Part shown: one piece after another, positions 15,100 through 26,720 of the stretch
How positions within the stretch are numbered: the first letter of the stretch is position 1
How the letters are laid out: each line of letters begins with the position of its first letter
Assembly: GCA_964586775.1 (NCBI GenBank)
Contig: CAZPJD010000270.1
Coordinates: forward strand, 1 to 34,997
DNA from: JADLEX01 sp964586775
GTDB lineage: Bacteria > Lernaellota > Lernaellaia > JACKCT01
Reading direction: 5' to 3'
Length of the DNA stretch: 34,997 bases
Translations under genes and position numbers: made by a program
Notes under the pieces: model-generated
Seen by the model: only the letters and a program-made list of their open reading frames with translations
Databases searched by the model: none
Told to the model about the DNA's origin: nothing

Positions 15100-16794
15100 A
15101 TGGATCGCGACTTTGTCATCGGGATGATTCTGATCTTCGTGATTCTGGTGGGATGGAGCTATCTGTCGCCCAAAAACGAACCCGCGACGACGGACGAAGC
15201 CGCGTCGCAGGCCGTCGCCACCGCGACGCCCACGATGGCCGCGCCGGCGGGTGCCGCGACGACGCCGGGAACGCCCGCGACGACGCCAGACGCCGCGGCG
15301 TTGCCTCTCGCGGCCACGGAAAACGGCGCCCCCGCGGCGTCGGTCACGCCGGTCGAGGCGGCGCCCGTGCTCCCGCCCGTCGCGATCGACGACGAAAAAG
15401 TCGTCGCCGCGTTCAGCAATGTGGGCGGGCGCGTGGCGTCGTGGAAAATCAAGGGCTTCAACGATGTCGCGGGCCCCAAGGGCGAGCCGCTCGACATGAT
15501 CGCGACGCAAAGCTCCGGCCGCCTGCCGATGAGCACATACTGGGTCGGCTCGGGGCCGACCATCGCCGAAAAGGACACTTACCGGATCGTGCGCAACGCG
15601 CCGGACGGAATCGTGTTTGAACGTGACGATCCGGCGGGATTTCGCATCACCAAGAGCTACACGCCCGACTTCGACAAATACCGCGTGGATCTGAAGGTCA
15701 CGATCAAGAGCCTGGGCACGGCATCGGCGCAGGGCCGTCTGTCGATGTCGCTCTTCCACGAGTTCAAGGTCGAGAAGAGCAGCTTCTTCAAACCGAATCT
15801 GAACATCACGCAGTTCGCCGCGTTTGTGGGCGGAAGCCTCGAGACGAAGCCCCTCGACAAGGCGGCCGGGATCCAGCACCCGGGGAACGTGATGTGGGCG
15901 GGATTCGAGAACGTCTATTTCCTGTCGGGCGTCGCGCCGGGAGTTTCCGAGACCACGCAGGTGCAGGTGCTCGGGCCGCAGAACCCGACGGACCCGATGG
16001 TCGCGGTGCTGACGCTGCCCGAAACGACGATCCCGCCCGGCGGCGAGGCCACTTTCGACTTCTACGCATACTTTGGGCCCAAGGGCGAGGACGTGTTGAT
16101 CGCCGCGGGCCACGGCTTCGACCGGGCGATCGATTTCGGCTGGTTCTCGGCGATCGCGAAGCTGCTCGTGCGCTTCCTTCAGCTTCTCTTCGGGTGGACG
16201 GGCAACTGGGGCATCGCGATCATCATCACCACGGTCATCATCAAGGTGCTGCTCTACCCGCTCACCTACAAATCGTACAAGTCGATGAAGGCCATGTCGG
16301 CGCTCGCGCCGCTGATGCAGGAACTGCGCGAGAAGCACAAGGAAGACCGCGAGCGGCTCAATCAGGAGATGATGGCTCTCTACAAGGCGCACAACGTCAA
16401 CCCGGCCTCGGGCTGCCTGCCCATGCTGCTCCAGCTTCCGATCTTCCTCGCGTTCTACCGCGCACTGTACGGGACGATCGAACTGCGTCACGCGCCCTTC
16501 GCGTGGTGGATTCAGGACCTTTCCGCGCCCGATCCCTACTACGTCACGCCGATCATCATGGGCGCGACGATGGTCATCACGCAGAAGATGACGCCATCGT
16601 CGGCGGACCCGGTTCAGCAGAAGATGATGATGCTGATGCCGGTGGTGTTCACGTTCATGTTCCTGAGCTTCCCGTCCGGCTTGGTCCTGTACTGGCTGGT
16701 GAGCAATCTGTTGACGATCGCGCAGCAGTTTTACATGAACAAGGCTGGGCTGACCCCGGGCGCGCCGCCGAGACCGGCGGTAAAAGCGGCATGA
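15100..16794 (+). CDS. yidC: Membrane protein insertase YidC
   Basis: The 564-residue insertase places proteins in the inner membrane, alone or with SecYEG. It has the Gram-negative plan: a first membrane helix (about 5-22), a linker of about 65 residues very rich in A, T and P, a periplasmic beta domain (about 95-335), and a C-terminal insertase domain. Strong matches are YPLTYKSYKSM, NPASGCLPMLLQLPIFLAFY, DLSAPDPYY and FPSGLVLYWLVSNLLTI. The positively charged groove residue, arginine before G-x-x-YPLT in E. coli, is lysine here (K382). It lies in the standard order between yidD and jag. Confidence 0.97.
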   Translation: MDRDFVIGMILIFVILVGWSYLSPKNEPATTDEAASQAVATATPTMAAPAGAATTPGTPATTPDAAALPLAATENGAPAASVTPVEAAPVLPPVAIDDEKVVAAFSNVGGRVASWKIKGFNDVAGPKGEPLDMIATQSSGRLPMSTYWVGSGPTIAEKDTYRIVRNAPDGIVFERDDPAGFRITKSYTPDFDKYRVDLKVTIKSLGTASAQGRLSMSLFHEFKVEKSSFFKPNLNITQFAAFVGGSLETKPLDKAAGIQHPGNVMWAGFENVYFLSGVAPGVSETTQVQVLGPQNPTDPMVAVLTLPETTIPPGGEATFDFYAYFGPKGEDVLIAAGHGFDRAIDFGWFSAIAKLLVRFLQLLFGWTGNWGIAIIITTVIIKVLLYPLTYKSYKSMKAMSALAPLMQELREKHKEDRERLNQEMMALYKAHNVNPASGCLPMLLQLPIFLAFYRALYGTIELRHAPFAWWIQDLSAPDPYYVTPIIMGATMVITQKMTPSSADPVQQKMMMLMPVVFTFMFLSFPSGLVLYWLVSNLLTIAQQFYMNKAGLTPGAPPRPAVKAA

Positions 16795-16816
16795 CGACGG
16801 CCGCGACGAGGCGACG

Positions 16817-17602
16817 ATGAAGATCACGATCGAGACCGAAGGCGCGACGATCGACGAGGCGGTGGCCGAGGCCTGCCGGCAACTGGCCGTCACTCCCGGC
16901 GAGGTGCGCGTGGAGGTCGTTCAGGAGCCAAAGACGACCCTCGGCATGACCACGCGCAAGGCCCGCGTGCGCGTGACGAAAGGCGCCGCGCCCGAGCCGC
17001 CCGCCGCCGAAGCCGCGAGCGACGACAGCCCCGCACCAAGCGATCACAATGACGAGTCGGCGCCGGAACCCGCGCCGTTCGAAGACGACCCGGACGAAGA
17101 CGCGCCAGGCCGGAATATCGTCATCGATCCGAACTACGACCCCGCCGAGGAGCTGACCGCGCTGTGCCGTCACCTCGACCCCGACGTCGCCGTCGAGGCG
17201 CGTCGCGAGACGGATCGCCTGGTGCTGTCGGTGGCGAGCAACGGCTCGGGGCTTTTCATCGGCCGGCACGGCGAGACGCTCGACGCGCTGCAATACCTCA
17301 TCAATCGCATCACGGCGCGCCGCAATCCCAAGATCGGACGCATCGTCGTCGATTCGGAAAACTACCGCGACCGCAAGGCCGCGCGGCTCGAAGACGACGC
17401 GCTGGCGCTCGCCGCGAAAGTGAAAAAGATCGGTCGCCCGCAGTTGACGAGACCGCTCACCGCATTCGACCGGCGCATCGTTCACACCACGCTGCGCGAC
17501 GACGATCTCGTCACCACGCGCAGCATCGGCGACGGCGATCGCAAGCGCGTACAGGTCCTGCTCAAGAGCGATGCGCGTGATGACGACCGGAAAAGAGTAT
17601 AA
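16817..17602 (+). CDS. jag: Jag/KhpB-family RNA-binding protein (Jag-N, KH, R3H)
   Basis: The 261-residue cytoplasmic protein has an N-terminal Jag domain (about 1-55, MKITIETEGATIDEAV and LGMTTRKARVRV). An acidic, proline-rich linker follows (about 56-105). A KH domain has its GxxG loop in FIGRHGETLDALQYL. A C-terminal R3H domain shows the R-x3-H spacing in FDRRIVHTTL and then TTRSIGDGDRKRVQV. KhpB proteins bind many RNAs and influence cell division and envelope homeostasis; partner KhpA is not visible here. The gene usually precedes mnmE, but here mnmE is absent and a small unknown ORF overlaps its end by 32 bases. Confidence 0.93.
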   Translation: MKITIETEGATIDEAVAEACRQLAVTPGEVRVEVVQEPKTTLGMTTRKARVRVTKGAAPEPPAAEAASDDSPAPSDHNDESAPEPAPFEDDPDEDAPGRNIVIDPNYDPAEELTALCRHLDPDVAVEARRETDRLVLSVASNGSGLFIGRHGETLDALQYLINRITARRNPKIGRIVVDSENYRDRKAARLEDDALALAAKVKKIGRPQLTRPLTAFDRRIVHTTLRDDDLVTTRSIGDGDRKRVQVLLKSDARDDDRKRV

Positions 17603-17798
17603 GTCCAATCGCTCGATCGAGGGCGCGGCGCTCTTCGTGCTGACGCTCGAACGCAGCGGTGCACGCCGCATCGGCGGCGCGGACGATATCGTGCAGGCGA
17701 CGCTGCGGGACCTGGGCGTGACCGTCGATGAAGTGACCGCGTATATTCAAACGAACCGGCCGGCGCTCGAGGCCAAGCTCGACGAGCGGTCGCGCTGA
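17571..17798 (+). CDS. Small protein of unknown function (75 residues)
   Basis: I do not recognise this family. The predicted 75-residue soluble protein has no signal peptide or membrane segment. It begins with a positively charged stretch, followed by a probable beta strand (EGAALFVLTLERSG) and two amphipathic helices, ending in EAKLDERSR. The ATG at 17571 overlaps the end of jag by 32 bases in another frame; the ATG at 17580 is a second candidate. It sits in the same direction between jag and a DUF3467 gene with 21 bases to the latter, so it is probably transcribed with them. Codon composition fits the neighbours. Confidence 0.6.
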   Translation: MRVMTTGKEYKSNRSIEGAALFVLTLERSGARRIGGADDIVQATLRDLGVTVDEVTAYIQTNRPALEAKLDERSR

Positions 17799-17819
17799 CC
17801 AACGAAACCGGGTGATGCC

Positions 17820-18128
17820 ATGAGCGACGAGACCGAGGACAAACCGAAACCGCAGGTCGTCAAGATCGAGCTCAAGGTGGACGAGCGTCTCGCGGGCGGC
17901 CAGTACGCCAACATCTGCGCCGTCAACCACAACGACTCCGAGTTCGTGATCGACACATTTTTTCTTCAGCCCGGCCGGCCGCAGGCGAACATGAACAGCC
18001 GCACGATCCTGTCGCCGAAAAACGCGAAGCGCCTGCTGCTCACGCTGCGCGATCAGGTGGCCCGCTACGAAAAGCAGTGCGGCGAGATCGATCTGGGTCC
18101 CGCCGGCGAGCCCTTCAAACTCCACTGA
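17820..18128 (+). CDS. DUF3467 domain protein
   Basis: The 102-residue protein matches the DUF3467 pattern over nearly its full length. Visible parts are IELKVDERLAGGQYANICAV, NHNDSEFVIDTFFLQPG with the conserved S-E-F-x-x-D core, then RTILSPKNAKRLLLTLRDQV and the closing YEKQCGEI. The fold is a compact cytoplasmic beta-helix unit; the molecular role of the family is not established. It lies 13 bases upstream of bioB and follows the small unknown gene, so it may be part of a jag-to-bioF transcript. The start has GGGTG eleven bases upstream. Confidence 0.82.
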   Translation: MSDETEDKPKPQVVKIELKVDERLAGGQYANICAVNHNDSEFVIDTFFLQPGRPQANMNSRTILSPKNAKRLLLTLRDQVARYEKQCGEIDLGPAGEPFKLH

Positions 18129-18141
18129 CCGGAGACCACGG

Positions 18142-19218
18142 ATGTACGCCGACGAAATCCGCCGACTGTCCGCGATCGCGACCGAACGTCCCCTCACCGC
18201 CGACGAGGCCATCGCGCTCGTCTTCACTCCCGACGACGAATCCTTCGACGCGTTGATGGACGGCGCCGAGCGCCTGCGTCGCGAGAACACGGGTGACGAC
18301 GTGACGCTGTGCGCGATCGTCAACGCCAAGTCGGGCCACTGCGGCGAGGACTGCAAGTTCTGCGCGCAATCGGCGCACTACGAGACCGACACGCCCGAGT
18401 ATGCGTTCATCGGTCGCGAAAAGATTCTCGAGGCGGCGCACCGGGCCAAGGCGCTGGGCGCGCGCGAGTTCTCGACCGTCGTCGCCGGAAAGAAGATTCG
18501 CAAGAGCGAGCTCGACGAGCTAAGAGCGGCGATTCCCGACATCATCCGCGAAACCGGGCTCGCGCCGTGCGGGTCGCTCGGCGTGGTGGGGGACGACGAG
18601 CTCGCGCAGCTTCGCGAGGCGGGGCTCAACATGTTCCACCACAACCTCGAAACGGCCGAGAGCCACTACGGCGAGGTGTGCACGACGCGGCCGTATTCGG
18701 TGAACGTCGAGTCGGTGAAGGCCGCCAAGCGCCAGGGCATGTTCGTGTGCTCGGGCGGGATATTCGGTATGGGCGAAACCTGGGCGCAGCGCGTCGAGCT
18801 GCTGATGCTGCTGCGCGAACTCGACGTCGATTCGGTGCCGATCAACTTTCTCAATCCGCGGCCGGGCACGCCCTTCGCCGAAGTCCGCGATCTGTCCGCG
18901 CGCGACGCCCTCAAGATCATCGCGCTCGCCCGCCACATCCTTCCGACCAAGCAGATCCTCGTGTGTGGCGGGCGCGAGGTGAACCTGGGCGACGACCAAA
19001 AACAGATTTTCCGCGCGGGCGCGTCGGGCATGATGATCGGCGACTATCTCACGACCAAAGGCCGGGGCTCGTTGGCCGACCACGCGATGATCGCCGAGCT
19101 CGGTCTGCGGATTCGCCCCTGCGATTCGCACCCGCACGACGTGATCGAAGCGCCGTCCACATCCATCAAGACGGACTCGGTGACGCGCGTTGAATTCGTC
19201 TCTGCAAAAGCGTCTTGA
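18142..19218 (+). CDS. bioB: Biotin synthase
   Basis: BioB is the radical-SAM enzyme that inserts sulfur into dethiobiotin. The 358-residue protein has the C-x3-C-x2-C cluster as C67, C71 and C74 in SGHCGEDCKFCAQSAHY. It has the HHNLETAESHY segment, CSGGIFGMGETWAQR, and VPINFLNPRPGTP. These are diagnostic for BioB rather than other radical-SAM synthases. The GGAG ribosome site is 9 bases before the ATG. The next gene, bioF, starts inside its last codons (29-base overlap), a usual sign of an operon. Other biotin genes (bioA, bioD, bioC/bioH) are not in the window. Confidence 0.97.
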   Translation: MYADEIRRLSAIATERPLTADEAIALVFTPDDESFDALMDGAERLRRENTGDDVTLCAIVNAKSGHCGEDCKFCAQSAHYETDTPEYAFIGREKILEAAHRAKALGAREFSTVVAGKKIRKSELDELRAAIPDIIRETGLAPCGSLGVVGDDELAQLREAGLNMFHHNLETAESHYGEVCTTRPYSVNVESVKAAKRQGMFVCSGGIFGMGETWAQRVELLMLLRELDVDSVPINFLNPRPGTPFAEVRDLSARDALKIIALARHILPTKQILVCGGREVNLGDDQKQIFRAGASGMMIGDYLTTKGRGSLADHAMIAELGLRIRPCDSHPHDVIEAPSTSIKTDSVTRVEFVSAKAS

Positions 19219-20355
19219 GGAGCTGTCCGGGCGGACGTGGCGCGCGGGGCTGCACCGCGAGCTGCTCGCGCTCCAGTCGCCTCCGGGGCCGCGCGTCACG
19301 CTGGGTGACCGCGAACTCGTCAACCTGTGCGGCAACGACTACCTCGCGCTCTCGCGCGATGCGCGCGTCACCGCCGCCGCGGCTCGCGCCGCGAGCGACG
19401 TGGGCGCGGGCGCGGGAGCGAGCCGTCTGGTCACGGGCAATCCGCCGACCTTCACCGCGCTGGAAAACGACCTCGCCGAGTGGCTCGGCGTGGAGTCCGC
19501 GCTGCTCTTCGGCTCGGGCTATCACGCCAACACGGGGTTCATTCCCGCACTGTGCGGCGACGGCGATCTCGTGCTGTCCGACGAACTCAATCACGCGAGC
19601 CTGATCGACGGCTGCCGCCTCTCGCGCGCGACGCGGATGATCTACCGGCATCGGGATCTCGCGCAGCTCGACGCTCTGCTCGCCGAGCACCGGTCGCGAT
19701 ATCAGATGGCGATGGTCGTGACCGAGACGATCTTTTCGATGGACGGCGACGCGCCCGATCTCGCCGCGCTCGTCGAGGTCTGCGAACGCCACGATGCCGT
19801 GATCGCTCTCGACGAGGCGCACGCGCTGGGCGTGATCGGCGACGGGCGCGGGCTCGCCGCTGCGCTCGGCTTGACGGGTCGCGTGGACATCCTCGTCGGC
19901 ACATTCGGCAAGGCGTTTGGGTCCTTTGGCGCGTTCGTCGCGGGAAGCGCCGCATTGCGCGACGCGCTCGTCAATCACGCCCGCAGTGCGATCTTCTCCA
20001 CGGCCCTGCCGCCGGCGGCGGTCGGCGCGGCGCACGAAGCGCTCGGCATCATTCGCGCCGAAGGGACCGGGCTCGCCGCAACGGTGCGCCGCCGCGCGGG
20101 CGAGCTCGCCGATCTGGTGGCCGCAACCGGTCGCGCGCGGCCCGATGTCGCGGGCGCGGTGGTGCCCTTCATCATCGGTTCCGAAGACGACGCCCTCGCC
20201 GTGTCCCAGCGGCTCTTCGACGGCGGCGTGCTGGCCCGTGCGATCCGTCCGCCCACGGTGCCGCGCGGCACGAGCCGCATCCGCCTCACCGCGTGCGCCG
20301 GTCACTCCGACGACGACATGGCCGCGGTCGCGCGCGCGTTCGCCTCGCTCTCCCT

Positions 20356-20359
<4 letters not shown>
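19190..20359 (+). CDS. bioF: 8-amino-7-oxononanoate synthase
   Basis: BioF condenses pimeloyl-ACP or pimeloyl-CoA with alanine, the first committed step of the biotin ring pathway. The 389-residue PLP enzyme shows H135 in SDELNHASLIDGCRLS, D208-E-A-H211 in ALDEAHALGVIGDGRG, and the PLP lysine K241 in GTFGKAFGSFGAF. The start is TTG at 19190, within bioB; it aligns with the N-terminus of known BioF proteins and there is no upstream ATG in frame. Its close relative 2-amino-3-ketobutyrate CoA ligase is less likely given the adjoining bioB. The stop codon overlaps the uvrA stop on the other strand. Confidence 0.93.
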
Positions 20360-23265
<2,906 letters not shown>

Positions 23266-23341
23266 GCCGACGACGCCCCTTCGCAAGGGCCGTCTTATAG
23301 CACACAAGTGTCCGTCGGGGAGCGTGGAGCGGGCGAGTTGC

Positions 23342-24652
23342 TTACACGTCCAGCGAAGGTTCGAGCAGAAACCGCCAGACCGGTACGACGTGGATCGCGC
23401 GGCCGTCGACCTCGATGTCGTCCGATTCGTCGCGGGTCACAATGGTTCCTTCCGTCATCCGCTGCTCGGCCATGGCATCGACCAGTGCATTCGTCTCCCG
23501 CCGCCGAGTCTCGGGATGGGCGAGAGACTCGCACACTTGAATCAAGCGGCGGGTCCGATCCGGCCACTGCGCGAGAAAGTCCACCTCGCGACCCATTTTG
23601 GTCTTGTAGTACCAGACGGCGTCCGTTACGCGACGCAACGCCGTGAACACCAGATTCTCCAGCAGATGCCCCGCATTGATGAGAATTCCCGAGGACACCG
23701 AAGCGACCATCGCATGATCGACGCAGTAGATCTTCTTCGGATTCGCGCGCCGGCGCGCGGTCGACGCGTCGAAGACCGATACGGAGAACAGGAAGTAAGC
23801 GTCCTCCAACCAATCCAGGTAATCCGTGACACTGATCTTGGCCGTCCGATGGCCGAGCGACTTCAGCGTTCCGGTCAACCGGTTGATCGTGTAGGGCGAG
23901 GCGGCATTGTCCACCAACCCGTGCACAAGATCCGACAAAGCGCCGGTATTCGAGATCTGATGGCGGTCGATCAAGTCGCGAAACAGAACGGCCTGAAAGT
24001 ACTCCTGGTGGATTCGCACCCGAAGACGTCGATCGAGCCCGATGACCTCTGGAAATCCGCCGCATTCCCAGAAATCGCCGAATGCCGCCCGAATGGTCAA
24101 CCGGCGGCGCGTGGACCACGGGGGCGAGGCATCCACGCCGCGAGCCGCGAGGAACTCGCGAAACGAGAATGGGAAGAGCTCCCAGGCGAGCGCGCGTCCG
24201 CGCATCTGGGTGGCGACTTCCTTCGAAAGCATTCGGGCCGACGAACCGGTCAGGTAAACCTCGCACCGTTCCGTCCGCAGAAGACGATCGACGAAGGGCT
24301 CCCACCCCGGTACCGCCTGAATCTCGTCAAAAAAGCAGTAGATCGTTTCCACGTCTTTCTTTTCGGGGAAGAGCGCGAAATAGGCGTCGATCACCGCTCC
24401 GGGCCCGGTGCGCGCCAGTTCGTGCAATCGGTCGTCGAAAAAATTCACGTAGAGAATGTTCGACCGGGAGACTCCCCGGGCGACCAGCCGTTCGATTGTC
24501 TGGAACAGCAACGTCGATTTGCCCGACCGGCGAACTCCGATGACGACGGTCGCCTTGCCCGGGATCGGTTCCAGCTTCAAACGACGCGGATGCCCGACCG
24601 CCGGGACAGATTCCTGAAAGTCCAAGATGATCGTTCGCAGCAAATCGAGCAT
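23342..24652 (-). CDS. AAA-type ATPase with DUF4143 C-terminal domain
   Basis: The 436-residue protein has an N-terminal ATPase domain with Walker A GVRRSGKST (39-47), Walker B-type CFFDEIQAVPGW and the sensor-like YLTGSSARML. The C-terminal half is of DUF4143 type, which in some members resembles a restriction-endonuclease fold; visible pieces are GREVDFLAQW and LIQVCESLAHPETRRRE. The GREVDF(L) core plus a downstream Q matches an E/D-x-D-x-Q-like nuclease pattern, but activity is uncertain. These ATPases are scattered widely in bacteria and archaea, often as lone transferred genes; their role is unclear. The ATG at 24652 is preferred to a TTG at 24661. Its short upstream region carries a repeated operator-like motif. 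Base composition looks slightly less GC-rich than its neighbours. Confidence 0.85.
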   Translation of the reverse strand: MLDLLRTIILDFQESVPAVGHPRRLKLEPIPGKATVVIGVRRSGKSTLLFQTIERLVARGVSRSNILYVNFFDDRLHELARTGPGAVIDAYFALFPEKKDVETIYCFFDEIQAVPGWEPFVDRLLRTERCEVYLTGSSARMLSKEVATQMRGRALAWELFPFSFREFLAARGVDASPPWSTRRRLTIRAAFGDFWECGGFPEVIGLDRRLRVRIHQEYFQAVLFRDLIDRHQISNTGALSDLVHGLVDNAASPYTINRLTGTLKSLGHRTAKISVTDYLDWLEDAYFLFSVSVFDASTARRRANPKKIYCVDHAMVASVSSGILINAGHLLENLVFTALRRVTDAVWYYKTKMGREVDFLAQWPDRTRRLIQVCESLAHPETRRRETNALVDAMAEQRMTEGTIVTRDESDDIEVDGRAIHVVPVWRFLLEPSLDV

Positions 24653-24678
24653 GGGACACAACCCGGCAAAACAAGACT

Positions 24679-24723
24679 ACCAGTTATGTCGGAAACTGGT
24701 CATTTGCGTTTACCAGTTTTGGT
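24679..24723. promoter_or_regulatory. Repeated ACCAGTT boxes before the DUF4143 ATPase
   Basis: ACCAGTT (24679-24685) and AACTGGT (24694-24700) form an inverted repeat with 8 bases between arms. A third copy begins ACCAGTTTTGGT at 24712-24723, itself an imperfect palindrome. First and third boxes are 33 bases apart, about three helical turns. They fill most of the 79-base gap between the ATPase start and the pdxA stop, the position of an operator. No good -35/-10 pair could be fixed here. Confidence 0.5.
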
Positions 24724-24731
24724 GAGATCCG

Positions 24732-25709
24732 TCAATCGACCTGAGCGTCTTTTTTCGCCCGCGGCCGCCGCGCCATCGCCACGGCCGTGCGAATCGCCGC
24801 GATCATGCTCGCCGGGTTCGCGATGCCCTGGCCCGCGATATCGGGCGCGGTGCCGTGATCGGGCGACGTGCGGGGGAACGGCAGGCCGAGCGTGAGGTTC
24901 ACCCCGTCGTCGAAGTGCAGGAGCTTGAGCGGGATGAGGGCCTGATCGTGCGTCGGCGCGACGACAACGTCGTATCGTCCTCGCGCGGCGAAGTGAAACA
25001 CCGTGTCCGCCGGTTGCGGATCCGTGACGTCGATCCCCTCCGCGCGCGCGAGGACCGCCGCGGGGCCGAGAATCTCGATCTCCTCGCGACCGAACATGCC
25101 CCCCTCCCCCGCGTGCGGATTGAGCCCCGTGAGCGCGATGCGCGCGCGTTCGACGCCGAACCATCGGCGCAGGTCGGCGTCGATCACGTGAAGCTGCCGA
25201 ACGATCATGTCGATCGACAGCCGCGACGAAACCTCGACGACGGGGCAGTGCGTGGTGAGGGGAACGACGCGCAGCGTTTCACCCGCCAGCATCATCACGG
25301 GCGTCGACGCGCCGCACAGCGACGCGATCAGCTCCGTCTGCCCGGGCACGTGGATTCCGGCCGCGTCGAAGTTCGATTTCGCGCTCGGCGCGGTCACGAT
25401 CGCGGCGGTCTCGCCCCGCATGGTCATCGCGACGGCGATTTCGATGCACTCGGCCTGCAACCGCCCCCGCGCGGCGGACGAATCGCCGAACCGCGCAGAC
25501 GGCTCAATGATCGGAAAACCGTCGGCGCGTTCCGCGATAGAATGATCGGCAAATCGACGAATCGCGTCGCGAAGGATATCGGGAATGCCGATGAGGACGG
25601 GGCGCGCGAGGGTTTCGGCGACGTGCAGCGACTTCGCGATCACCTCGGAACCGATGCCGAGCGGATCGCCCATGGTGACGGCGATCGCGATGTCGTGGTC
25701 GGTGCGCAT
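24732..25709 (-). CDS. pdxA: 4-hydroxythreonine-4-phosphate dehydrogenase
   Basis: PdxA oxidises 4-phosphohydroxythreonine in the DXP-dependent pathway to vitamin B6. The 325-residue protein shows AVTMGDPLGIGSEV near the N-terminus, TAPSAKSNF, LTTHCP, LNPHAGEGGMFGREE and TSPDHGTAPDIAGQG near the C-terminus; the histidines in TTH, PTHDQ and PDHGT are the expected metal and substrate ligands. The start lies 15 bases after the stop of the SurA-like gene. The surA-pdxA neighbourhood also occurs in E. coli. A PdxA2-type dehydrogenase of other phosphorylated acids is a remote alternative. Confidence 0.93.
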   Translation of the reverse strand: MRTDHDIAIAVTMGDPLGIGSEVIAKSLHVAETLARPVLIGIPDILRDAIRRFADHSIAERADGFPIIEPSARFGDSSAARGRLQAECIEIAVAMTMRGETAAIVTAPSAKSNFDAAGIHVPGQTELIASLCGASTPVMMLAGETLRVVPLTTHCPVVEVSSRLSIDMIVRQLHVIDADLRRWFGVERARIALTGLNPHAGEGGMFGREEIEILGPAAVLARAEGIDVTDPQPADTVFHFAARGRYDVVVAPTHDQALIPLKLLHFDDGVNLTLGLPFPRTSPDHGTAPDIAGQGIANPASMIAAIRTAVAMARRPRAKKDAQVD

Positions 25710-25724
25710 CGCGCGACCGGGCGA

Positions 25725-26720
25725 TCAGTTGCCCGGAAACTCCTTGACCTTGATGTCGACGAAACTCTTTTTGTAAAGCTCCTGCGCGAGCTTGCGCATC
25801 TCGCGCTCGGACAGATCCTTGCGCAGCTTCATCTCGATCTGCTCGCGCACGTCCTCGAATGGCCGCGTTCCCGACGCCGTTCGCTCCAGACACTTCAGAA
25901 CGAAAAATCCGACCGTGTCGCGATAGACCGTCGAGATCTGACCGGGCTCCAGCGTCTCCGCGGCGCGCTGGTACGTGGGCTTCAGGTCCTTGCTCATCAG
26001 GAACGAACCCAGGTAGCCGCCGTTTTTCGCGGTCGGCCCCTGCGACACGCTCTTCGCCGTCTGCTCGAAGTCCGCGCCCGCGAGCAGGCTCTCGTAGGTC
26101 TGCGCCGAGAGGTCGAAGATCGCGCGCACGGCCTCGGGGTCGGCATCGGGGGGCAGGTTGAAGCGGATCTCGGCGAGCGTGATGCGCGTGTCGTCCACGA
26201 ATTGATCGGGGTTCGCCTGATAGTAAGCGCGGGCCTCGTCCTCGGAGACGGCGATGCGATCCTTCATCCGAAAGCTCACGTAACGCTCGCGCATGATCTG
26301 TTTGCGGATCTGATCGCGCATGTCGCCCAGCGTCTTGCCCTCGCGCGCCAGCGTATCGGCCAGTTGCTCGCGCGTCATGCGGTTGCCGGCGAGAATCCGA
26401 TCGATGTACTTGTCGATGTCCGCCTCTTCGACCGGGAACCCCAGCCGCGCGACCTCGCGTTCGAGCAGAATGTTCTCGATCATCCGGCGCATGATGTCGG
26501 CCTTGATCTCGCTCACGCGCGCCGCGCGCTGCTCGGCGGTGTCGTCCTCCGACGCGGCCAGATACGCGGCGACGACCGGGCGCGACTCGCGCTCGACCTG
26601 CCAGACGGTGATGATCTCGTCGTCGACGATCGCCGCGATGCGGTTGACGACCTCGGCGCGCGCGCCGGACGCAACGAGTCCCATGGCGACGACGAGAAGA
26701 ACGGGGACGATACGTTTCAC
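25725..26720 (-). CDS. SurA-like periplasmic peptidyl-prolyl isomerase/chaperone
   Basis: The 331-residue protein starts with GTG, overlapping the upstream gene's stop (GTGA), with a GGAGAT ribosome site. Residues 1-22 are a Sec signal peptide (cleavage after GARA). A SurA_N domain follows (about 25-170, beginning NRIAAIVDDEIITVWQVE), then one parvulin-type PPIC domain (about 180-285, with GGYLGSFLMSKDLKPTYQ and VGFFVLKCLER). E. coli SurA has two parvulin domains; this one has one and is correspondingly shorter. It should help outer-membrane proteins fold in the periplasm. Its place between another PPIC protein and pdxA supports this reading. Confidence 0.87.
   Translation of the reverse strand: MKRIVPVLLVVAMGLVASGARAEVVNRIAAIVDDEIITVWQVERESRPVVAAYLAASEDDTAEQRAARVSEIKADIMRRMIENILLEREVARLGFPVEEADIDKYIDRILAGNRMTREQLADTLAREGKTLGDMRDQIRKQIMRERYVSFRMKDRIAVSEDEARAYYQANPDQFVDDTRITLAEIRFNLPPDADPEAVRAIFDLSAQTYESLLAGADFEQTAKSVSQGPTAKNGGYLGSFLMSKDLKPTYQRAAETLEPGQISTVYRDTVGFFVLKCLERTASGTRPFEDVREQIEMKLRKDLSEREMRKLAQELYKKSFVDIKVKEFPGN

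Noticed and set aside
14962..16893. Minus-strand frame opposite yidC
   Set aside because: It is antisense to yidC with an arginine- and histidine-rich product; no start signal.
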